From the NCBI GenBank assembly GCA_036526135.1, contig DATCZA010000029.1:21779-85778 (forward strand): a stretch of 64,000 nt of DNA, read 5' to 3'. The translations under genes were made by a program, and so were the position numbers. The notes below the pieces were generated by a model, which saw nothing but the letters and a program-made list of their open reading frames with translations, did no database searches and had not been told where the DNA came from. This stretch comes from UBA2965 sp036526135 (GTDB lineage: Bacteria; Pseudomonadota; Gammaproteobacteria; Pseudomonadales; Azotimanducaceae). Positions 43,904 to 51,369 of this stretch are shown piece after piece; position 1 is the stretch's first letter, and every line of letters begins with the position of its first letter.

Positions 43904-44473
43904 ATGTCTCACCCAGCAACAAAATCCGAGATCGTCTCCTCAGAGGAGGAGCTGCTGATCCTCGTGGACGGCGATGATCGTGAGGTCGGTTTTCTGGAAA
44001 AGTCCGCCTGCCACGACGGGGCCGGCGTGCTGCACAGGGCGTTCTCCCTGTTCGTGCTCAACTCCGCTGGAGAGGTGCTCATCCAGCAGCGGGCCTCCGG
44101 CAAGCGGCTGTGGCCCGACTACTGGTCCAACAGCTGCTGCAGCCATCCACGGCGCGGAGAGACCATGCACGAGGCCGCGCGCCGCAGGCTGCATCAGGAG
44201 CTCGGCATGACCGCGCCGCTCGAGTTCCTCTACAAGTTCGAATACCAGGCGGACTACCGCGGGCTGGGCGCCGAGCACGAGCTCTGCTCCGTCTACGTCG
44301 GCCACAGCGACGCAACACCCGTCATCAACACCACCGAGATCGGCGACTGGCGCTGGATCGCCCGGGACGACCTGAAACGGGAGCTCGACACGCGGCCGGA
44401 GCAGTTCACGCCCTGGTTCCTCATGGAGTGGGAACGAATCCTGCGCGACCACCCTGCGGCCCTGCACGCCTAG
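43904..44473 (+). CDS. idi: Isopentenyl-diphosphate delta-isomerase, type I
   Basis: A 189-residue type I (Nudix-fold) isomerase that interconverts IPP and DMAPP. The active-site cysteine is in WSNSCCSHPRRGE (Cys78/79), with the metal histidines HRAFS and SHP and the GAEHELCSVYVG block. Length fits E. coli Idi (182). It overlaps the stop of the convergent EamA transporter by four bases. Confidence 0.93.
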   Translation: MSHPATKSEIVSSEEELLILVDGDDREVGFLEKSACHDGAGVLHRAFSLFVLNSAGEVLIQQRASGKRLWPDYWSNSCCSHPRRGETMHEAARRRLHQELGMTAPLEFLYKFEYQADYRGLGAEHELCSVYVGHSDATPVINTTEIGDWRWIARDDLKRELDTRPEQFTPWFLMEWERILRDHPAALHA

Positions 44474-45351
44474 AGCAACACCCAGATACCGATCACGACC
44501 AGGGCGACGCCCACCGCTTCGCGCCAGCCGACCCGTTCGCCGAAGAACCAGATGGAGGCCGCGAACGTGAAAAGCAGCTCTACCTGCCCCACGGCCCGCA
44601 CCAACGCCGCGCTCTCTAAAGTCACCGCCGTGAGCCATCCGGCCGACGCGAGCATCCCCGTGAGCCCCACGAGAGACGCAGGGCGCCAGGCCCGGACGAC
44701 GCGTCGCAGCTCTCCCGTCTCGAACCGGCCGAGGTACGCGCCCATGATGAGCGACTGCAGAGAGACGGCCACCGCCAGGGTAAGGGCCGCCCTGATCAGG
44801 TAGTCTCCGGAGGGCAGCGCGAGCGACGCTCCGCGAAAGCTGACGATGGCAACCGCAAACGCGGCCCCGCTGGCGAGCCCCAGGAGCACGGAGCGATCAG
44901 CCTGAAAAATGTCCTGGAGGCGCACGCGGTTGGAAAGAAGCAGCACACCAACCAGGCTCACGGCAATGCCCATCATCACCCGCCAGCCGACGGGATCGCC
45001 CAGCACGAGCAGCCCGAAGATGGCGGCCTGCACCACCTCGGTCTTGGAGAGCGCGGTGCCGACGGCAAAGTTGCGCTGCGCGAAAGAGCCGACGAGACAG
45101 GCGGTGGCCAGAATCTGGCCCACGCCGCCGCCAAGGCAGTAAAGCAGGAATTCCGAGTTGGGGAGCGGCAGGTCCTGGCGTGACGCCAGGGCGGCCAGGT
45201 ATATCCAGGCGATGGGCAGCGCGTACAGGAAGCGGACATAGGTCGCGCCGTTCACCGAAAGGCGTTGGGTCAGACGCTTCTGGAGCATGGACCGAACGTT
45301 CTGCAGAAACGCGGCCGCGACCGTGATGATGATCCAGAGTTCGATGTTCAC
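44470..45351 (-). CDS. EamA/DMT family transporter
   Basis: A 293-residue membrane protein with about ten hydrophobic helices in two halves. The second half ends in ASIWFFGERVGWREAVGVAL, the usual EamA signature. It begins immediately with a membrane helix. The divergent gap to the next gene is 55 bases and holds a perfect 9-bp-arm dyad. Substrate unknown. Confidence 0.83.
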   Translation of the reverse strand: MNIELWIIITVAAAFLQNVRSMLQKRLTQRLSVNGATYVRFLYALPIAWIYLAALASRQDLPLPNSEFLLYCLGGGVGQILATACLVGSFAQRNFAVGTALSKTEVVQAAIFGLLVLGDPVGWRVMMGIAVSLVGVLLLSNRVRLQDIFQADRSVLLGLASGAAFAVAIVSFRGASLALPSGDYLIRAALTLAVAVSLQSLIMGAYLGRFETGELRRVVRAWRPASLVGLTGMLASAGWLTAVTLESAALVRAVGQVELLFTFAASIWFFGERVGWREAVGVALVVIGIWVLL

Positions 45352-45354
45352 GAC

Positions 45355-45375
45355 CGCTACCTTCTTAAGGTAGCG
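45355..45375. promoter_or_regulatory. Palindrome between divergent membrane-protein genes
   Basis: CGCTACCTT and AAGGTAGCG are perfect 9-bp arms around CTT. It lies four bases from the EamA start codon and 31 bases from the start of the + strand gene, so a bound regulator would affect the first gene's initiation region. Confidence 0.5.
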
Positions 45376-45406
45376 TAGTCATTGCAACCACCCGGAGACT
45401 CTGCAA

Positions 45407-46006
45407 ATGGCGGAATCCAGTCGAGACCGCGTGCGACGTCACTTCGCCAGCGTGCAGCTCACCCTGCTGTCCATCGTAGTCGCCCTGATCCTGGAGAACC
45501 TGCTGAGCGTTTACTGGGAACGCCCGCAGCCCTTCGAAAGCGATGCCCTGCAGTGGCTGTTCTGGCTCCAGGCCGGGCTGGTTCTGGCCACCGCGCTGTC
45601 GATGTGGTCCGGTTTCGCCCTGAGCTTCAACTATCTGCACCTCCGGCAGCCCACCACGCTCGACATCATTGCGCCCTTCGGCCTGCTGATCACGATGAAC
45701 CTGGCGATCGGGGCCATGCACCCCGCGCTGCCGGCAGGGTTCCTGCTGGCGTCAGGCTCCGGGTCTCTTCTGGCGGGCTTCATTCTCTTTCTCGACACGC
45801 GCAACTCGCGCCGACGCGGCAAAAGCGGGCCCGTCAGCGCTCTGGCCATACAGATCAGCATCGCCTTGCTGAGCATCGCCGGCGCCGGTGCCATCGCTTT
45901 CGAGTGGCTGGGAATTCCAGGCGCGTGCGCGGTGCTTGCCGTCGCCCTCTTCACCCAGGTCACCAGCATCGTCGGCATCGCCCGATCGTGGCGCCTGGCC
46001 ACCTGA
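45407..46006 (+). CDS. Unrecognised six-helix membrane protein
   Basis: A 199-residue protein with a short basic N-terminus (MAESSRDRVRRHFASVQLTL) and about six hydrophobic segments. I do not recognise a family. The pattern (LSFNYLHLRQPTTLDIIAPF) resembles uncharacterised conserved inner-membrane proteins. It is followed by two small hairpins (46021-46049). Confidence 0.7.
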   Translation: MAESSRDRVRRHFASVQLTLLSIVVALILENLLSVYWERPQPFESDALQWLFWLQAGLVLATALSMWSGFALSFNYLHLRQPTTLDIIAPFGLLITMNLAIGAMHPALPAGFLLASGSGSLLAGFILFLDTRNSRRRGKSGPVSALAIQISIALLSIAGAGAIAFEWLGIPGACAVLAVALFTQVTSIVGIARSWRLAT

Positions 46007-46020
46007 CCTCCCACCGGTTT

Positions 46021-46035
46021 TGAGAACGCTTCTCA
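46021..46035. promoter_or_regulatory. Fur-box-like dyad
   Basis: TGAGAA-CGC-TTCTCA is a perfect inverted repeat that resembles half of the GAGAAT-type Fur boxes of proteobacteria. A second short stem (TCTGC...GCAGA, 46036-46049) follows. Either it is an iron-responsive operator 37 bases upstream of the OxyR site or the pair is a weak terminator for the preceding gene. Confidence 0.35.
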
Positions 46036-46071
46036 TCTGCATTCGCAGAATCTAGCAATAAGCCCGGTTTG

Positions 46072-46108
46072 ATAGTTCCTATCTATTGTGCCGATAGTAA
46101 CTTTCAAA
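46072..46108 (+). promoter_or_regulatory. OxyR binding site upstream of rubrerythrin
   Basis: ATAG-N7-CTAT-N7-ATAG-N7-CAAA matches the four-quarter OxyR consensus. The first half keeps the inner T and A positions (ATAGttcctatCTAT), the third quarter is exact, and only the last is degenerate. Its downstream end touches the expected -35 position. Confidence 0.8.
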
Positions 46109-46130
46109 TGGATCTCGGGATTCCAGTTCG

Positions 46131-46136
46131 TATACT
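46131..46136 (+). promoter_or_regulatory. -10 box of the rubrerythrin promoter
   Basis: TATACT matches five of six positions of the sigma-70 -10 box. The expected -35 (around 46108-46113, ATGGAT) is poor, as is usual at activator-dependent promoters. The transcript would start near 46143. Confidence 0.6.
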
Positions 46137-46202
46137 GCACCGTACGCGAACCCGATCGGGTTCATTCGACCAGAAAGACAAACGAGTAAGAGGCAAGAAG
46201 AA

Positions 46203-46619
46203 ATGGACCTGAAGGACAGCAACACTCTGCAGAATCTCAAGGACGCCTTCGCCGGCGAATCCCAGGCTAACCGCCGCTACCTCTACTTTGCGGCCAAGGC
46301 CGACGTGGAGGGTGAGAACGACGTGGCAGCCGTTTTCCGCTCTACGGCAGAGGGTGAAACCGGTCACGCCCACGGACATCTCGAGTACATGGAGACCGTT
46401 GGCGACCCGGCAACGGGCCTGCCCATCGGCTCCACCGGCAACAACCTGAAGGCGGCCATTGCCGGCGAGACCCACGAGTACACCGACATGTATCCCGGCA
46501 TGGCGAAGACCGCGCGGGACGAGGGCTTCGACGAGATCGCGGACTGGTTCGAGACCCTGGCCAAGGCTGAACGCTCTCACGCCAACCGCTTCCAGAAAGC
46601 GCTGGACGCGATGGGCTGA
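46203..46619 (+). CDS. Rubrerythrin without rubredoxin domain
   Basis: A 138-residue ferritin-like di-iron protein. Iron ligands are visible as Glu19 (FAGESQANRRYLY), Glu52 and His55 (EGETGHAHGH), a glutamate in AGETHEYTDMY, and Glu123/His126 (AKAERSHANRF). It lacks the C-terminal rubredoxin domain of classical rubrerythrins, so an external electron donor is needed. It reduces peroxide. The OxyR site and -10 box lie upstream, and an intrinsic terminator follows (46647-46670), which may give partial read-through to the next gene. Confidence 0.93.
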   Translation: MDLKDSNTLQNLKDAFAGESQANRRYLYFAAKADVEGENDVAAVFRSTAEGETGHAHGHLEYMETVGDPATGLPIGSTGNNLKAAIAGETHEYTDMYPGMAKTARDEGFDEIADWFETLAKAERSHANRFQKALDAMG

Positions 46620-46646
46620 GCGGACCTCACCGCCAACCAAACGGAG

Positions 46647-46670
46647 GGGGTCCTGATAGGGCCCCTTTTT
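46647..46670 (+). terminator. Rho-independent terminator after rubrerythrin
   Basis: GGGGTCC pairs with GGGCCCC (one G-U pair) around TGATA and is followed by TTTTT. It lies 28 bases after the rubrerythrin stop and 56 bases before the Fe-S protein gene, so it should raise rubrerythrin mRNA over the downstream genes. Confidence 0.85.
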
Positions 46671-46725
46671 ATTCACAACGACTTATTCACACCGACCCAG
46701 TCTCCGCAACTCAAAGGCAGTGAAG

Positions 46726-48057
46726 ATGGCTATGAAGGAAGGCAGCCTCGAGGCACCAGACCGACAACCGCTGGATTGGCAGAACCCGCAGTTCTACGAC
46801 AAGGCCTCCCTTTACGCCGAGCTCGAGCGCGTCTACGACATCTGCCACGGCTGCCGACGCTGCGTGAGCCTGTGCGACTCGTTCCCCACCCTGTTCGATC
46901 TGGTGGACGAGTCCGAGACCCTGGAGGTGGACGGCGTCGACAAGGCCGACTACATGAAGGTGGTCGACCAGTGCTTTCTGTGCGACCTGTGCGCCGAGAC
47001 CAAGTGTCCCTACCTGCCGCCTCACGAGTGGGCGGTGGACTTCCCCCATCTCATGCTCCGCGCGAAAGCGCAGAAGTTCCGGGAGAAGGACACGAAGTGG
47101 CGCGACAGGCTGATTACCAGCACCGACCCCATCTTCGACACGCTCAGCATTCCGGGCGTGGCCCAGATGGCAAACGCCGCTGCGGGCAACAGCGCGCTGC
47201 GCAAGCTGGGCGACAAGGCGGTCGGCATTCACCCGGACGCACCGCTGCCGAACTTCTCGCCGCGACCGCTGAACAAGCGTCTGGACACAGAAATCGGCGC
47301 GACGCTGACTCCGAAACCCTGCGAGAGAACCACGGGCAAGGTCGCCATCTACATCACCTGCTACGGCGACCACAACGAGCCCCAGGTGGTCGAAGACCTC
47401 ATCGCGGTGCTCAATCACAACGGGATTCCCGTAAAGATTCTCAAGGACGCCAAATGCTGCGGCATGCCCAAGCTGGAGCTCGGCGACCTGAGCAAGGTCG
47501 CGAGCCTGAAGGATAAGAACCTGCCGCTGTTCCTGGAGGCCATCGAGGCAGGTTACGACATCATCGCGCCGATCCCCTCGTGCGTGCTGATGTACAAACA
47601 GGAGCTGCCGCTCATGTTCCCCGAGGACGCCGATGTCGAGCAGGTCAAAAAGGCCTTCTTCGACCCCTTCGAGTACCTCGTGCTGCGCCACAAGGCCGGG
47701 CTGATCGATACCGGGTTCGGCAAGCCCCTGGGCAAGGTCGCCTACCACGTGGCCTGTCACCAGCGGGTGCAGAACATCGGCATGAAGACACGGGAGTTCC
47801 TGAGCCTCATCCCCGACACGGAGGTCACCGCCATCGAGCGCTGCTCCGGACATGACGGCACCTACGCCGTCAAAAGTGAAACCTACGAAAAGGCCATGAA
47901 GATCGCCCGGCCCGTGGTCAATCGGGTCAAGCAGGCCGAAGCCGACACTTTCGGCTCTGACTGCCCCATGGCGGGTCGGCTGATCGCGCACGGAATGGAG
48001 GATGATGGGGCCGCCGAGCATCCGATCACCATGGTCCGTCGCGCCTACGGAGTTTGA
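46726..48057 (+). CDS. GlpC/heterodisulfide-reductase-like Fe-S protein
   Basis: A 443-residue protein with two [4Fe-4S] motifs in the N-terminal part (CHGCRRCVSLC near residue 37; CFLCDLCAETKCPY near residue 83) and two CCG-type cysteine-rich segments (AKCCGMPKLELGD; HVACHQRVQNIG with CSGHDGTYAV). This is the electron-carrier architecture of GlpC and HdrB/D. ATG 46726 has AAAGG eight bases upstream. Between rubrerythrin and DUF3501 it is a natural candidate to deliver electrons to the rubrerythrin di-iron site. Confidence 0.88.
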   Translation: MAMKEGSLEAPDRQPLDWQNPQFYDKASLYAELERVYDICHGCRRCVSLCDSFPTLFDLVDESETLEVDGVDKADYMKVVDQCFLCDLCAETKCPYLPPHEWAVDFPHLMLRAKAQKFREKDTKWRDRLITSTDPIFDTLSIPGVAQMANAAAGNSALRKLGDKAVGIHPDAPLPNFSPRPLNKRLDTEIGATLTPKPCERTTGKVAIYITCYGDHNEPQVVEDLIAVLNHNGIPVKILKDAKCCGMPKLELGDLSKVASLKDKNLPLFLEAIEAGYDIIAPIPSCVLMYKQELPLMFPEDADVEQVKKAFFDPFEYLVLRHKAGLIDTGFGKPLGKVAYHVACHQRVQNIGMKTREFLSLIPDTEVTAIERCSGHDGTYAVKSETYEKAMKIARPVVNRVKQAEADTFGSDCPMAGRLIAHGMEDDGAAEHPITMVRRAYGV

Positions 48058-48060
48058 ACC

Positions 48061-48642
48061 ATGCAGAAACTGAACCGCACCGATCTGTGGAGCCTGGAGC
48101 AGTATTCCGAGGAGCGCCCGGCGTTCCGCGCGGAGGTGATCGCTCACAAAAAGGCCCGCCGCGTAGCCATCGGCCCCCATGCCACGCTGTGCTTCGAAGA
48201 CGCTCTCACCATGAAGTACCAGATCCAGGAGATGCTTCGCGTGGAGAAGATCTTCGAGGCCGCGGAGATCGAGGAGGAGCTGACAACCTACAACCCGCTG
48301 ATTCCCGACGGCGCAAACTGGAAGGCGACTTTTCTCATCGAGTACCCGGACGTGGAGGAACGGCACCGTGCGCTGGCCACCATGGGCGGGATCGAGGACA
48401 CCATCTGGGTGCAGATCGGCGACGGGCCGCGCATCTACGCGATCGCGAACGAGGACATGCCGCGTTCGGAAGCGGGCAAGGCGGCGGCCGTGCATTTTCT
48501 CCGCTTCGAGCTCGACGGGGCTTCCGTGCAGGCGGCGAAGGAAGGCGCGCCCATCCTGGCAGGCATCGACCACGCGTCGCTCAAAGGAGCGGTGACCCTG
48601 GACCCGGCCAGAGCAGAGAGCCTGAGGCGGGACCTGGACTGA
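48061..48642 (+). CDS. DUF3501 family protein
   Basis: A 193-residue soluble protein. The opening LNRTDLWSLEQYSEERPAFR and block MKYQIQEMLRVEKIFE are typical of DUF3501, a family that is regularly next to the GlpC-like Fe-S gene and rubrerythrin. It starts three bases after the Fe-S gene. No catalytic motif is recognised. It converges on oxyR with a 27-base gap. Confidence 0.9.
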   Translation: MQKLNRTDLWSLEQYSEERPAFRAEVIAHKKARRVAIGPHATLCFEDALTMKYQIQEMLRVEKIFEAAEIEEELTTYNPLIPDGANWKATFLIEYPDVEERHRALATMGGIEDTIWVQIGDGPRIYAIANEDMPRSEAGKAAAVHFLRFELDGASVQAAKEGAPILAGIDHASLKGAVTLDPARAESLRRDLD

Positions 48643-48669
48643 ACCGGACGGCCCGCCGCGCGGGCACCG

Positions 48670-49554
48670 TCAGCCGCCGGCCATGACTTCCCGAAGAACG
48701 CCAGCCATGTCATGCAGCAGGGCCGCCCGGCTGGAGCTGCCCCGCCAGCAGAGGCCGATTCGGCGGTGCGGCCCGTTGCCTTTGAACGGAATGTATCTCA
48801 CGGCGCCGTGCTTCTGCGGTATGGCCAGCTCCGGCATGAGCGTTATGCCAACGTCCGCCGCCACCATCTGGCGCAGCGTCTCGATGCTGGTCGCGCGGAA
48901 GTTCGTGTTCTCAACGGCGTTCTGAGAATTGCAGACCTCGAGAGCCTGGTCGCGCAGGCAGTGCCCGTCCTCGAGCAGCAGAACCTGCTCCTGATCCAGA
49001 TCGCTGAGCGCTACTTCCCGCTTGCCCGCCTTCGGATGGTTCTTCGAAGCGGCAAAATAGAACGGCTCCCTGTAGAGCTCGGCTTCCACCACGTTCTCCT
49101 CTTCCAGGGGCAACGCGAGTATCACGGCGTCCAGGTCACCGGCACGCAGCCGCTCGCCGACCACCGCCGTCTGCCCTTCGGTCAGCCGGATCTTGAGGTT
49201 GGGGAAGGACTTCCTGATGGGGCCGAGGATCCTGGGCAGCAGGTAGGGCGCCACGGTTGGAATGAGGCCCAGCCGGAACTCTCCACCGAAGGGATCCCGA
49301 AATTGCTCCGCGGTGTGGACCAGGTCGTCGACCTCCCGCAGCACGCGCTGGGCCTGGGCGACGATCCGCTCTCCCACCGGCGTGAGCATGACCTGGCGGT
49401 TGGTCCGCTCGAGCAGGACGACGCCGAGTTCCTCCTCGAGCTTCTTGATCTGGGTGGACAGAGTCGGCTGGCTGACGTGGCAGGCGTCTGCCGCCTTGCC
49501 GAAATGCCGTCGCTCGGCCACGGCAACCAGATACTTGAGGTCTCTCAGATTCAT
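48670..49554 (-). CDS. oxyR: Hydrogen peroxide regulator OxyR
   Basis: A 294-residue LysR-type regulator. The winged helix is residues 1-60 (LKYLVAVAERRHFGKAADAC). The redox pair Cys199 and Cys208 lies in LLLEDGHCLRDQALEVC at exactly the E. coli numbering, so disulfide activation by peroxide is expected. It is convergent with the rubrerythrin operon whose promoter carries an OxyR site. Confidence 0.95.
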   Translation of the reverse strand: MNLRDLKYLVAVAERRHFGKAADACHVSQPTLSTQIKKLEEELGVVLLERTNRQVMLTPVGERIVAQAQRVLREVDDLVHTAEQFRDPFGGEFRLGLIPTVAPYLLPRILGPIRKSFPNLKIRLTEGQTAVVGERLRAGDLDAVILALPLEEENVVEAELYREPFYFAASKNHPKAGKREVALSDLDQEQVLLLEDGHCLRDQALEVCNSQNAVENTNFRATSIETLRQMVAADVGITLMPELAIPQKHGAVRYIPFKGNGPHRRIGLCWRGSSSRAALLHDMAGVLREVMAGG

Positions 49555-49619
49555 GGCGCGTATGTTACTTTGCCGCGGAGGCCGCCCACTACCCAGCAGA
49601 GCCAGCCCGAAGCCAGCCA

Positions 49620-50324
49620 ATGACCCCGGCAATCGACGTACTTCACCGCAGCGCCGACCTGCTAGTCCTCAACAAGCCTGCCAACGTGTCTCTGCTCGCC
49701 GACCGAAGCGGAGAACCATGCTACTGGGACGCGCTGAGGCAGGCGCTCGGCGACCGGACGCCCTACCTGGTCCATCGCCTGGACAAAGGAACGAGCGGGG
49801 TGCTGCTGGTGGCCCTGACCCGGAGCGCCCAGCGTGACCTGACCCGCGCCTTTCAGCAGCGGGCCGTGCGCAAGTTCTATGTTGCCTGGGTGGTCGGTTC
49901 CATGGCGCTGACATCGACCCACACCATCGACCTGCCCTTGCAACGCGGCCGGAAAAGCCGTTTTCGGGTCGCCGGCCCGCGGGAGCAGATCCGGCAGCAG
50001 GGCACGCGCTGGGTCCTTCCCGCAACGGATACGGCAGGACATCCCGCCATCACGCGGATCCGCACGCTCGCCAACGGCCACGACAGATCTCTCATGCTGC
50101 TCGCCCCCCGAACCGGTCGCTCCCACCAGCTGCGCGTGCACCTGTCCTGGATCGGCTACCCCATCGTCGGCGATCACCTCTACGGGCGGCCGACAGATCC
50201 CATGCAGCGCGCCGATCGGCTGCAGCTGCACTGTCACCGTCTGGTGGTTCCGGGGTTCGGCACGTACCGGGCCGCCCCAGGGGAGGGCTGGCTGGGACGC
50301 CCGGACGAGCGCCCCGAGGACTAG
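49620..50324 (+). CDS. RluA-family RNA pseudouridine synthase
   Basis: A 234-residue pseudouridine synthase with the catalytic aspartate Asp55 in VHRLDKGTSG, the LNKPANVSL opening and the GRSHQLRVHLSWIGYPIVGD block. No S4 domain is present. It resembles RluA/TruC-like single-domain enzymes. The RNA target is not decidable. It is divergent from oxyR with a 65-base gap. Confidence 0.9.
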   Translation: MTPAIDVLHRSADLLVLNKPANVSLLADRSGEPCYWDALRQALGDRTPYLVHRLDKGTSGVLLVALTRSAQRDLTRAFQQRAVRKFYVAWVVGSMALTSTHTIDLPLQRGRKSRFRVAGPREQIRQQGTRWVLPATDTAGHPAITRIRTLANGHDRSLMLLAPRTGRSHQLRVHLSWIGYPIVGDHLYGRPTDPMQRADRLQLHCHRLVVPGFGTYRAAPGEGWLGRPDERPED

Positions 50325-50325
50325 A

Positions 50326-50757
50326 TCAGCGTCGCCGGTCGGCCGACCGGCCGGCCAGCCGGCGGCCCAGCGCATAGCCGGCGGCCGCTGCGCCGGGGTG
50401 GCGGGTGACCGCAAAGGCCACGGTCGCAAGCCCCAGCCCGGCGATCCACGACTTCAGCTGGGGGCTGTGACCGACGCCGGAAGTGGCCCGGTACACCGTG
50501 TGCTCGCAGTTGTTGGTGAACAGGTTGTAGCCGCTACCGCCATGGCGCTCGGCGTGCTCGACCGCGCGCTGGCGCGCCTCGAACTCCTGGCGCTGCACGT
50601 ACAGCCGTTTGCCGGCGCGAAATTCCGCCTCGGTGCAGACGTGCTCGCCCCGGAACGGGGTGTTGTGGAAGATCCGGCCGTCCCCGGTCACCACACCCTT
50701 GTGCATCACCAGACCCTTGCGGCGGGCAACGATGTCTCCAGGAAGATAGCGGGTCAT
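50326..50757 (-). CDS. LRAT-like NlpC/P60-superfamily protein
   Basis: A 143-residue protein with the LRAT-type permuted papain fold: GDIVARRKGLVMHKGVV with His19, and NLFTNNCEHTVYR with Cys84, the NCEH signature. A hydrophobic C-terminal helix (AGLGLATVAFAV) may anchor it in the membrane. Members are acyltransferases or lipases in eukaryotes; the bacterial role is unknown. It converges on the pseudouridine synthase gene. The 189-base gap upstream is AT-rich near 50870-50900 and probably holds its promoter. Confidence 0.82.
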   Translation of the reverse strand: MTRYLPGDIVARRKGLVMHKGVVTGDGRIFHNTPFRGEHVCTEAEFRAGKRLYVQRQEFEARQRAVEHAERHGGSGYNLFTNNCEHTVYRATSGVGHSPQLKSWIAGLGLATVAFAVTRHPGAAAAGYALGRRLAGRSADRRR

Positions 50758-50946
50758 GTGATTAAGGTCCTGTCAGTTGGCGGGGGGCAATCTCCTTGCC
50801 ACCCGGGTCGTTCTCATGATTCGACAATTCGTCTCGGCATTCGTTTAGCAACATCCGTTCCACTATTCAACCCATTGATATAATTGCCTTTTTTGTCGAT
50901 CAAGCTGTGGCCGGGTGGCGTTTGCGCCAACATCTGGCGAGGGCGG

Positions 50947-51300
50947 CTAAGCATCCGGGATCATGTAGTCGATGGCGGCGCGCAGGTCGTCCTCGGAGCA
51001 TTGCCTGCACAGCCCCATGGCGGGCATCCCGGGCGCTATGCCCTCGATGGTCGACTTGAGCAGCTGGTCCTCCCCCTTTGCCACCCGCGAAGCCCAGGCA
51101 CGCGCGTCGCCGGTTCGAGGCGCTCCGGCAATCCCGGCGGCGTGACAGGAAAAGCAGAAGCGGTTGTAGGTCTCTTCTCCCGGATGTGCGGCTGGGGCCG
51201 GCCCGTCACCTGCGGCCGCCGTCGACGCGGGCGTCTCGTTGGATGATTCCGAGCAGCCAAATGCGCAGCAGACCAGCAATGCCAGAAGTGGACGTTTCAC
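50947..51300 (-). CDS. Cytochrome c5-like lipoprotein
   Basis: A 117-residue exported monohaem cytochrome: lipobox with Cys16 (LLVCCAFGC), haem motif CFSCH (Cys49, Cys52, His53), axial-methionine region GMPAMG and the extra CRQC pair that marks cytochrome c5. GTG 51298-51300 is chosen because GAGGAG lies nine bases upstream and the signal peptide begins there. It transfers electrons in the periplasm. Confidence 0.86.
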   Translation of the reverse strand: MKRPLLALLVCCAFGCSESSNETPASTAAAGDGPAPAAHPGEETYNRFCFSCHAAGIAGAPRTGDARAWASRVAKGEDQLLKSTIEGIAPGMPAMGLCRQCSEDDLRAAIDYMIPDA

Positions 51301-51369
51301 CCCGTTTTTCTCCTCATGTCGGTCATCGGATTCATCCCGTTCGCGCGCGCTCATCCGGCGGCGTCGGCT

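Noticed and set aside
46711..48573. 620-residue minus-strand open frame
   Set aside because: Antisense to the Fe-S protein and DUF3501, both well supported.
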